From: an uncultured Bacteroidales bacterium
Lineage (GTDB): Bacteria; Bacteroidota; Bacteroidia; Bacteroidales; Muribaculaceae
Direction of reading: 5' to 3'
DNA: 17,377 nt
Assembly (NCBI GenBank): GCA_905210435.1
Contig: CAJLWO010000059.1
Coordinates: forward strand, 1 to 17,377
Within the stretch, counting starts at the first letter, position 1; every line of letters starts with the position of its first letter. Under the pieces are notes generated by a model. That model was not told the origin of the DNA, did no database searches, and saw only the letters and a program-made list of their open reading frames with translations. This document shows, one piece after another, positions 5,851-13,228 of this stretch. A program made the position numbers and the translations under genes.

Positions 5851-7494
5851 ATGACTAAACGAAACTTTGTATCGACATATAGTCTTTTATGGGTGCTTGT
5901 AATAGCTTTTATTACAGGCTCTGTATTTTCATGCACTGACAATTCGGAGGCAGAGAAACGGTTGACGAGTGCGCAGGCACTGATGAATCAGCATCCCGAT
6001 TCGGCGTTAGCTATTCTGCAAGGCATAGACCGTTCATCCCTAAGTTCGGACAAGGGGAAAGCCCGATATGCGTTGCTGATGTCGCAGGCCCTCGACAAGA
6101 ACTATATCGACACAACCACATTTGATATCCTCCAGCCCGCGATTGATTATTATATTGATAAAGGTACTCCCGATGAAAAGCTAACGACATTCTACTATCA
6201 GGGTCGTATCTATCAGAACAAGGGCGATGAAGATAACGCCATGCTTTCTTTCATAAATGCACGGGAAATAACCGGTGTCACCGACACCCTGACACTCGCG
6301 CACCTCCTTGTGGCTCAGGGGACATTGTATTTAAGACAGTATAAGACATCGGATTTTGTGGCTAACAATCTTGAAGCGGCAAAATTATATGGAAAAATTG
6401 GCAGGCATATTCTTGAAATTGACAGCTATGCCAAAGCGTTGAACGGATATGTCATCATGGATGACAAAGCGGCGGCAGACAGCGTCATGGTGGTCTGTGT
6501 CCCTTTGATAAGAGAATTTCCTGATGGCGAAGCGTCCCTGTTTCCGGCCATGCTGGGATACACGATAGATTTTTGCTCTCCCGATGAAATAAAAACATTT
6601 TTAGATAATTACAAGGACTTTGAGTTAGGACACGATGAAACGATGGATTTTGCCCGTGGCTATTCAAAAATAGGTGAATTGGACGAAGCTATGGATTTTA
6701 TTTCATCAGTCAATCCGGCACCCAATACTCCCGATTCCTTGAAATATGCGGCGGTGAAACTTGACATTCTTGAAAAACAGGGGAACTATGAGCAGGCATT
6801 GAATCTATACAAGGACTACTCCGCGATGCTTGAACGATACCAGAATGAACTTCTCACCCAAGATCTGTTGTTCGCAGACAAGAAACATCAGCTTGAGGTG
6901 AATGTTCTGCAAGAGAGAACGCAAAAGGAACGCTTCGTCTGGATTGCGCTCGGCGTCATACTGTTGCTGATAATCATATATCAGATGTGGGTGAGGAAAT
7001 TGAGGATTGAGCATGAGAATGATTTGCTTAAAATCCAGACCTTGCAGCAAAACCTTTTTGAAAACGGACAAAAACAGAACGAGGCGAAAGAAAGAATCCA
7101 AAAATTGTTCCAGACCCGTTTTCATCTTCTTGACGGACTCGCATCTTCTTACTTTGAGTCAAAGGAAACGGGACAGGAACAGAAACGTATATTCGCAGAG
7201 GTCAAGGAATCCATCAGTAATTTCAGTTCCGATGAAACGATTACGGAACTGACCGAAATTGTAAACGGATATAACAACGGACTGATGGATCGTTTCAAAG
7301 CCGATTTCCCGAAATTGTCCAAATCACGTTTCCGGTTTGCCCTTTATCTTTTCTGCGGATTCTCCCTGCCTTCGATCAGTATTTTCACCGGCATGGAATT
7401 AAGGAATGTCTATGTCCATAAATCTCGCCTGAAGTCGGTGATTTCCGGTAGCGACTCTCCATACAAGGCCGAATATCTCCGATATTTCGAGTAA
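5851..7494 (+). CDS. TPR transmembrane regulator with C-terminal HTH-like domain
   Basis: 547 residues. N-terminal hydrophobic segment (10-27, ending GSVFSC, a poor lipobox), then a helical TPR-like sensor region (about 32-335) with repeats such as ALMNQHPDSALAILQGI and KQGNYEQALNLYKDY. A second membrane helix follows at 362-379 (FVWIALGVILLLIIIYQMWV), then a coiled coil (about 380-425). The C-terminal domain (about 485-531) reads FRFALYLFCGFSLPSISIFTGMELRNVYVHKSRLKSVI, resembling a degenerate LuxR-type helix-turn-helix. This architecture (periplasmic TPR, membrane, cytoplasmic coiled coil and HTH) is common in Bacteroidetes as a one-component membrane regulator, but ligands are mostly unknown. 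The adjacent downstream operon with repeated sites in its promoter is the obvious target. No histidine-kinase motifs are present. Confidence 0.75.
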   Translation: MTKRNFVSTYSLLWVLVIAFITGSVFSCTDNSEAEKRLTSAQALMNQHPDSALAILQGIDRSSLSSDKGKARYALLMSQALDKNYIDTTTFDILQPAIDYYIDKGTPDEKLTTFYYQGRIYQNKGDEDNAMLSFINAREITGVTDTLTLAHLLVAQGTLYLRQYKTSDFVANNLEAAKLYGKIGRHILEIDSYAKALNGYVIMDDKAAADSVMVVCVPLIREFPDGEASLFPAMLGYTIDFCSPDEIKTFLDNYKDFELGHDETMDFARGYSKIGELDEAMDFISSVNPAPNTPDSLKYAAVKLDILEKQGNYEQALNLYKDYSAMLERYQNELLTQDLLFADKKHQLEVNVLQERTQKERFVWIALGVILLLIIIYQMWVRKLRIEHENDLLKIQTLQQNLFENGQKQNEAKERIQKLFQTRFHLLDGLASSYFESKETGQEQKRIFAEVKESISNFSSDETITELTEIVNGYNNGLMDRFKADFPKLSKSRFRFALYLFCGFSLPSISIFTGMELRNVYVHKSRLKSVISGSDSPYKAEYLRYFE

Positions 7495-7503
7495 TTCGCC
7501 CGT

Positions 7504-7579
7504 ATGCAAGGTGATGCAAGAAAATATTTTTGACCACCATTGATTATCAGTGACTTATAAGAGCAAATGCAAGGTGATG
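7504..7579 (+). promoter_or_regulatory. Direct-repeat operator candidate
   Basis: ATGCAAGGTGATG occurs at 7504-7516 and again at 7567-7579, exactly 63 bp (six helical turns) apart. A further TGCAAG at 7515-7520 lies 10 bp (one turn) after the first. The second copy ends 3 bp before the -33 box. Same-face spacing and promoter proximity suggest binding of an activator, plausibly the regulator encoded just upstream. Confidence 0.6.
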
Positions 7580-7582
7580 TAG

Positions 7583-7613
7583 TTTGAGGAGTCCTTGGAT
7601 TGGAGTAATTTTG
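7583..7613 (+). promoter_or_regulatory. Promoter TTTG-N19-TAATTTTG
   Basis: TTTG (7583-7586), a 19-bp spacer and TAATTTTG (7606-7613) match the full Bacteroidetes primary-sigma promoter. Transcription should start near 7619-7621, giving a leader of about 20 nt before ATG 7639. Confidence 0.8.
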
Positions 7614-7638
7614 CATTGTAAAACAACAAAAATTACTC

Positions 7639-8076
7639 ATGAAAGAATCCCTTAAATACGGACTCCTGACTGGTCTTGGATATTGCGCGATTGTCGGCGT
7701 GATACACCTCGTGGGATACATTGCCGGAAGTATTGACAACTTCCTTTATTCATCGAGGCTCTATCTGTATTTTGCGGTAGCCGGATTGTGCGGCTCATTC
7801 ATCTGCGGTTTCCTTTATCCGGTAATTCTGTCGAGATATGTATCCCGGTATATGTCGGAATATCCCGATGTGCCGACTCACTATATAAAGGAGATTAGTC
7901 GTGGGAAACTATTGTCAAACTATTATCATATCATTGCTCTGGTATGTATAATCTGCGGTGTCGGACTCCTACACTCGATTGACCGATTACCCTTGTTGGT
8001 GTGTGTGCTTTTGTCTGGCGGGATTGTATTCCTTTGCCTGTATATCAAAAAACATAAACGCTATCAGAATATTTAG
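7639..8076 (+). CDS. Polytopic inner-membrane protein, unknown function
   Basis: 145 residues with about four membrane helices (roughly 9-30, 43-65, 92-111, 115-136) and a hydrophilic loop after the second helix (SRYVSRYMSEYPDVPTHYIK). The layout resembles DUF4199-type membrane proteins of Bacteroidetes, but I cannot assign it firmly. First gene of the operon; the outer-membrane gene starts 35 bp after its stop. Confidence 0.65.
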   Translation: MKESLKYGLLTGLGYCAIVGVIHLVGYIAGSIDNFLYSSRLYLYFAVAGLCGSFICGFLYPVILSRYVSRYMSEYPDVPTHYIKEISRGKLLSNYYHIIALVCIICGVGLLHSIDRLPLLVCVLLSGGIVFLCLYIKKHKRYQNI

Positions 8077-8111
8077 AAACAATTACATTGGCAGTATTAA
8101 TAATTTCACTT

Positions 8112-10217
8112 ATGAATAACCGTATCATTACAACAATCTACTGCGCTATTATAACGATAGTGGCAATGGCACAGAACGAATCGCCCGACAGCGTAAAGAC
8201 ACAAGAACTTGACGAGGTTGTTGTCGAAGCCCGCACTCAGCGTGTCATAGACCGTGGTGTGGCATATACACCGACAAAACGAATCAAGAAAACAGCCACT
8301 GATGCCACTCGCCTTTTGGAACTTATGAATATTCCACAGCTCAATATAACTCCGGGAACCATGTCTGTAAAGACATACGCCGGAAAAGATGTTGCTATAT
8401 TTATTGATTTCAATGAGGCGACAGATGAAGATTTACAGGGCTTGCGCCCTGAAGATGTGCTTCATGTCGAGGTACTGCAATATCCCGAAGATCCACGCTT
8501 CGGAGGTCAGGCTAATGTAATCAACTTCGTTATGCGCAAATACGAGTGGGGAGGCTACACCAAACTTACTGTTAAAGGCACAACGCTCAACATCGACCGC
8601 GGCGATGGCATATTGTACTCCAAATTTGTAAACAAAAACTGGACTTTTGATGCCAATGCCACCGGTAGCATTACTCATAACGACAACTATAACAGCTATA
8701 ATATCGAGACATTCCGTGATATATCTGTAGGCGACCGCCATGTAGATGCCGTTACTCGGACATCGCAATCGGGCGCGAACTATCTTCAACAGAGCAATTC
8801 TCAGTCTGCCACTTTCCGTGCCGCATACGAAACAAAAGACATCGAAATTATACACTCTGTTTCTTTTAACCGCATGGCAACTCCTTTGGAGCGCGATTTA
8901 TCATCTGTCAATTACTCACAGGATATTTTCTCTGCTTCATCGTCTTTATCCAGAGAGTCCGCTCAGACAATTACGCCCCGTCTGCGAGGATATTATTACT
9001 TTGCGATGCCGAAAAACAATACACTGATTGCATCATGGAAATTCGCTTACGGTAGTACCCGAAGAAATTCTACATATCAGCTTGGCAGCCTTGCTCCGAT
9101 TATAAACAATAACAAGGAAACTTCGTATGCGCCGACGATGATAATTCAGTATTCAAAGAAATTCTCTCACAACAACACTTTCCGCACCTCATTAATGACT
9201 TTCAACACCATCTATCATACCAATTATGAAGGTTCTTACAATGGATTGCAGAAACTCCTGTCATCTGAAAATATGCTGTTTTTAGAATATATGCAGAACT
9301 GGCAGTGCGGTCTAAGCTTGTACTCGCGCGTCGGAGCGTCCTATGTGATCGGACGGTTGAACGGCGTCAATACTTTGGAACAATGGAATCCGCGACTTGG
9401 ATTACAACTTAATTACAAAATCAACGAGAAACATTCGGCGTCTGTCGAGGGCTGGTGGGGAAACAACCACCCGACACCAGCTTCTTCAAACTCAGCAATA
9501 GTTCAAAGCAATGAACTGCTGTGGCTGCAAGGCAATCCCGAACTGCGCAACACCACCTTCATCACGGCATCCGCATCATATACTTATATACCCACGAATA
9601 AGCTAAGTTTCTCAGCGACTGCTGAATATAATGGTTTCCTGAATAAAACCGCCCATGATTATTTCTCAATGTCGGGATATGACGGATTGATATGCAAAGA
9701 GATTAACAGTGGCGATTTTCACAGATATTCGGGTTATCTGTCCGCTACTCTCAAATTGTTCGACAATTCCTTATCGCTCAAAGCGTCGGGACAGGTAGAA
9801 CGTATGGTTGCTTCTGGAATCGATGCTCAATCAATGAATCTGATTGCCGCGAATGTGCAAGCCAATTATTATTTCAGGAACTTTTCATTCATCTTGTATT
9901 ATCAGACACCTAACAGGAATTTAGCGCCTTTCGACTATGGTTTCCGCTATCATTACAAAAGCACATACGGCATATTGGCAAACTATGCTATAGGCGATTT
10001 CAAGGCAGGACTGCAATTCCGCAACTGGTTCAACAGCAACAGATATTACGCTGATTTTGACTCAAATCGTTATTCTGCACACGGTTGGGTTTGGTCAAGC
10101 AGCTTTGCGCGGTCTATTCAGCTCACACTGTCATATACATTCCCATACGGCAAGAAAGTGAAACGCAACAACGAAATATCAGAGTCTGAATCAGCCGGAT
10201 CTGCAATCCTGAAATAA
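8112..10217 (+). CDS. Outer-membrane beta-barrel protein, TonB-dependent-receptor type
   Basis: 701 residues from ATG 8112, which opens a signal peptide (MNNRIITTIYCAIITIVAMA, cleaved before QNES); a TTG at 8088 would add eight residues and is less likely. The N-terminus has a short TonB-box-like ELDEVVVEA and a plug-like domain to about residue 140 (DATRLLELMNIPQLNI, DVLHVEVLQYPEDPRFGGQA, VINFVMRKY). The rest is alternating amphipathic strands of a large barrel of the OMP beta-barrel family 3 type, ending in QLTLSYTFPYGKKVKRN and a short polar tail. It lacks the N-terminal carboxypeptidase-regulatory-like domain usual in SusC-like transporters and has no SusD partner. It therefore resembles the smaller receptor-like proteins of unknown substrate. 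Operon with the flanking membrane protein and lipoprotein. Confidence 0.85.
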   Translation: MNNRIITTIYCAIITIVAMAQNESPDSVKTQELDEVVVEARTQRVIDRGVAYTPTKRIKKTATDATRLLELMNIPQLNITPGTMSVKTYAGKDVAIFIDFNEATDEDLQGLRPEDVLHVEVLQYPEDPRFGGQANVINFVMRKYEWGGYTKLTVKGTTLNIDRGDGILYSKFVNKNWTFDANATGSITHNDNYNSYNIETFRDISVGDRHVDAVTRTSQSGANYLQQSNSQSATFRAAYETKDIEIIHSVSFNRMATPLERDLSSVNYSQDIFSASSSLSRESAQTITPRLRGYYYFAMPKNNTLIASWKFAYGSTRRNSTYQLGSLAPIINNNKETSYAPTMIIQYSKKFSHNNTFRTSLMTFNTIYHTNYEGSYNGLQKLLSSENMLFLEYMQNWQCGLSLYSRVGASYVIGRLNGVNTLEQWNPRLGLQLNYKINEKHSASVEGWWGNNHPTPASSNSAIVQSNELLWLQGNPELRNTTFITASASYTYIPTNKLSFSATAEYNGFLNKTAHDYFSMSGYDGLICKEINSGDFHRYSGYLSATLKLFDNSLSLKASGQVERMVASGIDAQSMNLIAANVQANYYFRNFSFILYYQTPNRNLAPFDYGFRYHYKSTYGILANYAIGDFKAGLQFRNWFNSNRYYADFDSNRYSAHGWVWSSSFARSIQLTLSYTFPYGKKVKRNNEISESESAGSAILK

Positions 10218-10229
10218 TTTCAAACACGT

Positions 10230-10718
10230 ATGATGAAGAACCTGTTTCTATTTTTACTTCCTCTCCTTGCACTTATTTTAAGTGCTTGCGATGATGATGC
10301 TCCAGACTATCCTGATACCAAACTAATCAAAGGGCAATGGCAATTAGTTGAGGACGGGAGCAATGATAATCCGCTTATATACCGTTTTACTACCGACGGC
10401 GAAAACACTTGGTCGTGGGGCGGACTCGTCTCATATTATCTTTTGCCAGACGGAACAGCCGATTTCTATAAACGATATACTTGGCACGTTTCAGATCCTG
10501 CGAATGAAGATGACGGGAAACCGCGTCTTGAACTCACTTGGTATGATGCGCCCGACAGTGACAATTTATGGGATGCAACGGAATATTATATAGTCGTAAA
10601 ACTGACACCGACGGAAATGTGGCTGAGGCCACACCAGAAAGGTGTCCCCGATGACATCAAGAAATTCATCCGGCGCAATGACCTTCCGATTCCCTCAATA
10701 CAATTCCCCAACCCGTAA
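10230..10718 (+). CDS. Small lipoprotein, lipocalin-like
   Basis: 162 residues (161 if the second ATG, 10233, is used). The signal MMKNLFLFLLPLLALILSAC ends in lipobox LSAC with Cys20, followed by Asp residues (CDDDAPD), which in Bacteroidetes often precede surface export. The mature domain (IKGQWQLVED, YRFTTDGENTWSWG, GTADFYKRYTWHVS, RLELTWYDAP, EYYIVVKLTPTEMWLRP) has the strand pattern and W-Q-L opening of lipocalin-like lipoproteins. It begins 12 bp after the barrel gene, so a partner or accessory role at the outer membrane is likely. Substrate unknown. Confidence 0.75.
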   Translation: MMKNLFLFLLPLLALILSACDDDAPDYPDTKLIKGQWQLVEDGSNDNPLIYRFTTDGENTWSWGGLVSYYLLPDGTADFYKRYTWHVSDPANEDDGKPRLELTWYDAPDSDNLWDATEYYIVVKLTPTEMWLRPHQKGVPDDIKKFIRRNDLPIPSIQFPNP

Positions 10719-10742
10719 ACAGTTTTTTCATACAAACCTCCG

Positions 10743-10767
10743 GCCCTCGGCAATCGTTGCCGGGGGC
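10743..10767 (+). terminator. Stem-loop after the outer-membrane operon
   Basis: GCCCTCGGCAA pairs with TTGCCGGGGGC over 11 bp (one G-T pair) around a TCG loop, 24 bp after the lipoprotein stop. No T-run follows, so it may be a Rho-associated or mRNA-protecting hairpin. It marks the border between the envelope operon and the GC-richer block. Confidence 0.55.
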
Positions 10768-10827
10768 TATTGATGAAATAGAAACCCAAAATGAAATACA
10801 ATATGTTTAACCCAATCAACAACAGAC

Positions 10828-12102
10828 ATGAACAAAGTTCTTATCGTTGATGCCTCCGACTCTGACCGTCGGCTTATGTCGGGCTTGCTCACGCGGGCCG
10901 GCTACGAGCCGATAGCAGTCGAGAGTATGGAGGCTGCAAAGGACGAGGTGGCGAAACTGCCGCCCGGCGCGGTCGTGGTAACGGCGATGAAATTCGCCCA
11001 CGGCACTGCGCAAGAGTTAATCAACTGGCAAAAGCGCGAGGGATACAAATTCCCGGTGATTGCCGTAGTGGATAACATGAATGCCGTGGATCTTCTCTCG
11101 GTGATGCGCGATGGGGGTGCCGTGGATGTTATCCAGCGACCGGCTATCGACAAACAGCTCATCGAAACGGTTGGCAAATATGCCAAGCCGGAAAGCGTTG
11201 TGATTCAACTTGACAATGCGCTGATTCCCAGACGGAGCGAGAAGTTCAAGGAGATTGAACAGTCTATCGGGCGCATAGCCCAGACCAATGCCAACTGCAT
11301 CATATTCGGTGAAAGCGGTATGGGCAAGGAACAGATTGCACGGCAAATCTATCTCCAAAGTTCCCGGACGCAGAAGCCTATAACGGTAATCGAGGCCGGA
11401 GGCGCGGAGCTGGTAGGTCTGCACGACCCCAAATCCGACCGTAACGAGATGTATAACCGCATCAAGAGCTACTTTCAGAACGCCGCAGGAGGTACAATCA
11501 TCCTGAAGAATATCCAGCTTCTCAATTTTGAGAAACAGTCGGTGTTCCTGCACATTCTTTCGGAGGAGCACCCAGATGTGAGGATGATATGCACTGCCAA
11601 TGGCACACTGATGAAGATGCTTACCGAGGAAGATTTCCGCGACAACCTTTTCTATATGTTGCGCCAGTCTGGAATAACAGTGCCGCCGCTGCGCGAAATG
11701 ACCGAGGACATTCCGGACATTGCAGATTATCTTCTCGCAATATATGCACATAAGACATCCCAGACAAGAAAGCGGCTCGACGCATCGGCAATCAAGGCTC
11801 TGAAACTCTATCCCTGGCCCGGCAACATACGCGAACTGAAAGACACTATTCTCATGGCTGCCTTCCATGCCGACGGCGATACCATCTCGGCAGACGATCT
11901 CGTTTTCAGCGACATCCAGCCGGAAACAGCCGAAGACCTGACACACCGCAATCCGAAAGCTGAGAAAGACCGCATCATAAGGGCCTATATCCGTGCGGGC
12001 ACATGGAGAGGTGCCGCGAAACTGCTGGATGTGTCCGAAAAGACACTGATTCAGCTCCGTAAAAAGCACCATATCAACCGCGACGGAGAAATTGAGGCTT
12101 GA
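10828..12102 (+). CDS. Degenerate sigma-54-activator-like regulator (RteB/NtrC type)
   Basis: 424 residues in NtrC order. A receiver-like domain (1-118, MNKVLIVDASDSD) has Ala53 where the phospho-accepting Asp belongs (VVVTAMKF) and RP (104-105) for the usual KP. The AAA+ domain (about 133-350) keeps Walker A GESGMGKE (161-168), the arginine-finger region FRDNLFYML and sensor-2 segment PWPGNIREL (329-337). It lacks the GAFTGA sigma-54 loop (sequence is LVGLHDPKSDRNEMYN) and has LKNI in place of the Walker B LDEI. A Fis-type HTH lies at about 380-415. CTnDOT-like ICEs encode the NtrC-type regulator RteB; this may be a divergent relative. The missing residues predict no phosphorylation, weak or no ATP hydrolysis and no sigma-54 remodelling, so it probably acts as a plain DNA-binding regulator. 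Base composition is much richer in GC than in the genes to the left. Confidence 0.82.
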   Translation: MNKVLIVDASDSDRRLMSGLLTRAGYEPIAVESMEAAKDEVAKLPPGAVVVTAMKFAHGTAQELINWQKREGYKFPVIAVVDNMNAVDLLSVMRDGGAVDVIQRPAIDKQLIETVGKYAKPESVVIQLDNALIPRRSEKFKEIEQSIGRIAQTNANCIIFGESGMGKEQIARQIYLQSSRTQKPITVIEAGGAELVGLHDPKSDRNEMYNRIKSYFQNAAGGTIILKNIQLLNFEKQSVFLHILSEEHPDVRMICTANGTLMKMLTEEDFRDNLFYMLRQSGITVPPLREMTEDIPDIADYLLAIYAHKTSQTRKRLDASAIKALKLYPWPGNIRELKDTILMAAFHADGDTISADDLVFSDIQPETAEDLTHRNPKAEKDRIIRAYIRAGTWRGAAKLLDVSEKTLIQLRKKHHINRDGEIEA

Positions 12103-12129
12103 CAACCTCATGAAAATTTGCTAACTTTG
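12098..12129 (+). promoter_or_regulatory. Promoter of the structured RNA (cTTG-N20-TAACTTTG)
   Basis: CTTG at 12098-12101, a 20-bp spacer and TAACTTTG at 12122-12129. It overlaps the stop codon of the regulator gene and points into a stretch with no ORF. The context GCTAACTTTGC is shared with the elements at 5807 and 16595. Confidence 0.65.
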
Positions 12130-12135
12130 CAGTCG

Positions 12136-12357
12136 CAAAATAGCAAATAATATCGGCTGAAGAGTCAGCCGTGTCAAAATATAGGATAACATAGTTCCGC
12201 AACTGTTTCTGATGAAAATCTGGACAATTTGAATCGAAAGAAGACATTGTGTGATACTGTGCTATGCTTACTGCATAGCGCGTAGTCACCATTTTTCTTT
12301 CAAGGCAAGTCCAGAAGCCGTCATCAGAAAATGTACTGATTACGCGCTATTTTTTTG
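12136..12357 (+). ncRNA. Candidate structured noncoding RNA with competing folds
   Basis: Roughly 220 nt between a promoter and a T-run, with no plausible ORF. Helices by eye: CGGCTGA (12154-12160) with TCAGCCG (12165-12171); TTTCTGATGA (12206-12215) with TCATCAGAAA (12321-12330), 10 bp perfect; TCTGGAC (12219-12225) with GTCCAGA (12309-12315); GAAAGAA (12236-12242) with TTCTTTC (12295-12301); GCTATGC (12261-12267) with GCATAGC (12273-12279). The last four nest into one 125-nt hairpin. A fifth pairing, AGCGCGTAGTC (12277-12287) with GATTACGCGCT (12338-12348), crosses them. It would make a pseudoknot or a rival fold that ends in seven T's. I do not recognise a known riboswitch or RNA family; it may be an ICE regulatory RNA or a leader that senses something. 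No other feature was seen in 12103-12392. Confidence 0.65.
12338..12356 (+). terminator. 3' arm and T-run of the structured RNA's terminator
   Basis: GATTACGCGCT (12338-12348) followed by A and seven T's (12350-12356). Its only good partner is AGCGCGTAGTC at 12277-12287, 50 nt upstream, an unusually long distance for an intrinsic terminator. Termination would therefore depend on the overall RNA fold. Confidence 0.5.
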
Positions 12358-12392
12358 TCTTGGTCTAATCCATTTATAGCACTCAAATCCTT

Positions 12393-12400
12393 TACCTTTG
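12393..12400 (+). promoter_or_regulatory. -7 element TACCTTTG of the ICE-like operon
   Basis: TACCTTTG fits TAnnTTTG and is the last such box before the gene at 12591. A weak TTTA lies 17 bp upstream. The predicted leader is about 185 nt. Confidence 0.5.
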
Positions 12401-12528
12401 GAAAAACACGGTTGGTTGTTCGCCAACAGTCAAGATTTAACATCACTATTATTCTATTATTGAAAGGCGCATTATTTCAGCTTGTTACAACTTTAACACT
12501 CCTTAAATCGCCCTTTCTAAAATCCAGT

Positions 12529-12589
12529 CGGTTATAATTGCAAACGAGGCGCAATCCTCGACAAGTCTAACTCAAAACACATATAACCG
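12529..12589 (+). promoter_or_regulatory. Leader stem abutting the start codon
   Basis: CGGTTATA (12529-12536) pairs with TATAACCG (12582-12589), whose last base is 2 nt before ATG 12591. Inside lie CGAGG (12545-12549) with CCTCG (12556-12560) and, as a rival, ATTGC (12537-12541) with GCAAT (12551-12555). When formed, the outer helix would cover the ribosome entry site. Confidence 0.5.
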
Positions 12590-12590
12590 T

Positions 12591-12833
12591 ATGGAAGCAA
12601 CAACTCCTCCAAACACTGCGGGCTTCAGCAAGAAGCCCAAACAGAGAAAGCGCATCAACGGGCGCAAGTCAGCAACCCGCAAGTCCGGCTTCAATCCGCT
12701 TTCCGGTATGCCCGACGAAGCGAAGGCATGGATGTTAGGCTCGATGTTTCTCATCGCCGCCGCAAAGATACTCGGCCCGGTTATCGGGTTCGATGTACCG
12801 GCGCTCCGCAAAACAGACATACCCACCGACTGA
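12591..12833 (+). CDS. Small basic protein with one membrane helix, ICE-associated
   Basis: 80 residues: a Lys/Arg-rich N-terminal half (KKPKQRKRINGRKSATRKSG) followed by one hydrophobic helix (about 47-66, AWMLGSMFLIAAAKILGPVI) and a short tail. Family not recognised. It is the first gene of the right-hand operon and ends 4 bp before the HTH gene. An overlapping frame from 12728 to 13000 is rejected as a shadow. Its long structured leader suggests translational control. Confidence 0.6.
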   Translation: MEATTPPNTAGFSKKPKQRKRINGRKSATRKSGFNPLSGMPDEAKAWMLGSMFLIAAAKILGPVIGFDVPALRKTDIPTD

Positions 12834-12837
12834 GCCC

Positions 12838-13221
12838 ATGCAACAGAACGACACGCACGAGGCGGACTTCAAGACCGCCGCAAACGCATACGTTTCACTT
12901 GTGGAGCAGCGCGCCAGAAGTCCCGGCCTGTACCCGACGGGAAACCGACCGCGATTATATTTTCACGGAGAGCCGATTATTCTTCTCGAAGACATCGTAA
13001 CCGGGCTTGATGTCAGCGAGAAAACAATAAGACGCTACCGCGACGCAGGAAAAATCAAGGTTTACGAGAGTATAGAGGGCAATATCAAGTTTGTGCTTCA
13101 ATGCGACCTCGACAGGTTTCTCGAAAACTCCTTCATCAGTTCGTCCCATCCAGACTATAAGACTGTGAAGAAGAAATCAACCAACGGCGGAAACGCCAAC
13201 CACACCACCACTAAATCATAA
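12838..13221 (+). CDS. Excisionase-like HTH DNA-binding protein
   Basis: 127 residues from ATG 12838 (an in-frame ATG at 12793 would overlap the preceding gene by 41 bp and is less likely). The HTH of the MerR/Xis type spans about 47-96: IILLEDIVTGLDVSEKTIRR, then YRDAGKIKVYESIEGNIKF with a C-terminal DLDRFLE. The motif recurs in the proteins at 16723 and 17018 (TLQSLRNGGKI, TIQNYRDRGIL), so these ICE genes form a family. Such proteins act as excision or transfer regulators in CTnDOT-like elements. Its last codons (HTTTKS) are written by the 18-bp repeat at 13200-13217. Confidence 0.75.
   Translation: MQQNDTHEADFKTAANAYVSLVEQRARSPGLYPTGNRPRLYFHGEPIILLEDIVTGLDVSEKTIRRYRDAGKIKVYESIEGNIKFVLQCDLDRFLENSFISSSHPDYKTVKKKSTNGGNANHTTTKS
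13200..13217 (+). repeat. 18-bp repeat CCACACCACCACTAAATC, copy 1
   Basis: Identical to 16695-16712. Here it lies at the end of the HTH gene and 11 bp before the DUF3945 start codon; the other copy is 10 bp before the start codon at 16723. The last 12 bases are complementary to the candidate sRNA at 16609-16684. Confidence 0.8.
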
Positions 13222-13228
13222 ATTCATT

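Noticed and set aside
11017..12111. 364-codon minus-strand frame opposite the NtrC-like regulator
   Set aside because: The plus frame shows clear receiver, AAA+ and Fis HTH motifs; the minus frame has no recognisable domain and reflects GC-rich codon bias of the plus gene.
12206..12240. Hammerhead ribozyme core (CTGATGA...GAAA)
   Set aside because: The bases between the two boxes do not form the required stem II, and CTGATGA is fully engaged in a 10-bp helix with 12321-12330.
12728..13000. 90-codon plus frame bridging two small ICE genes
   Set aside because: It overlaps two better-supported frames and has Arg/Thr/His-rich shadow composition.
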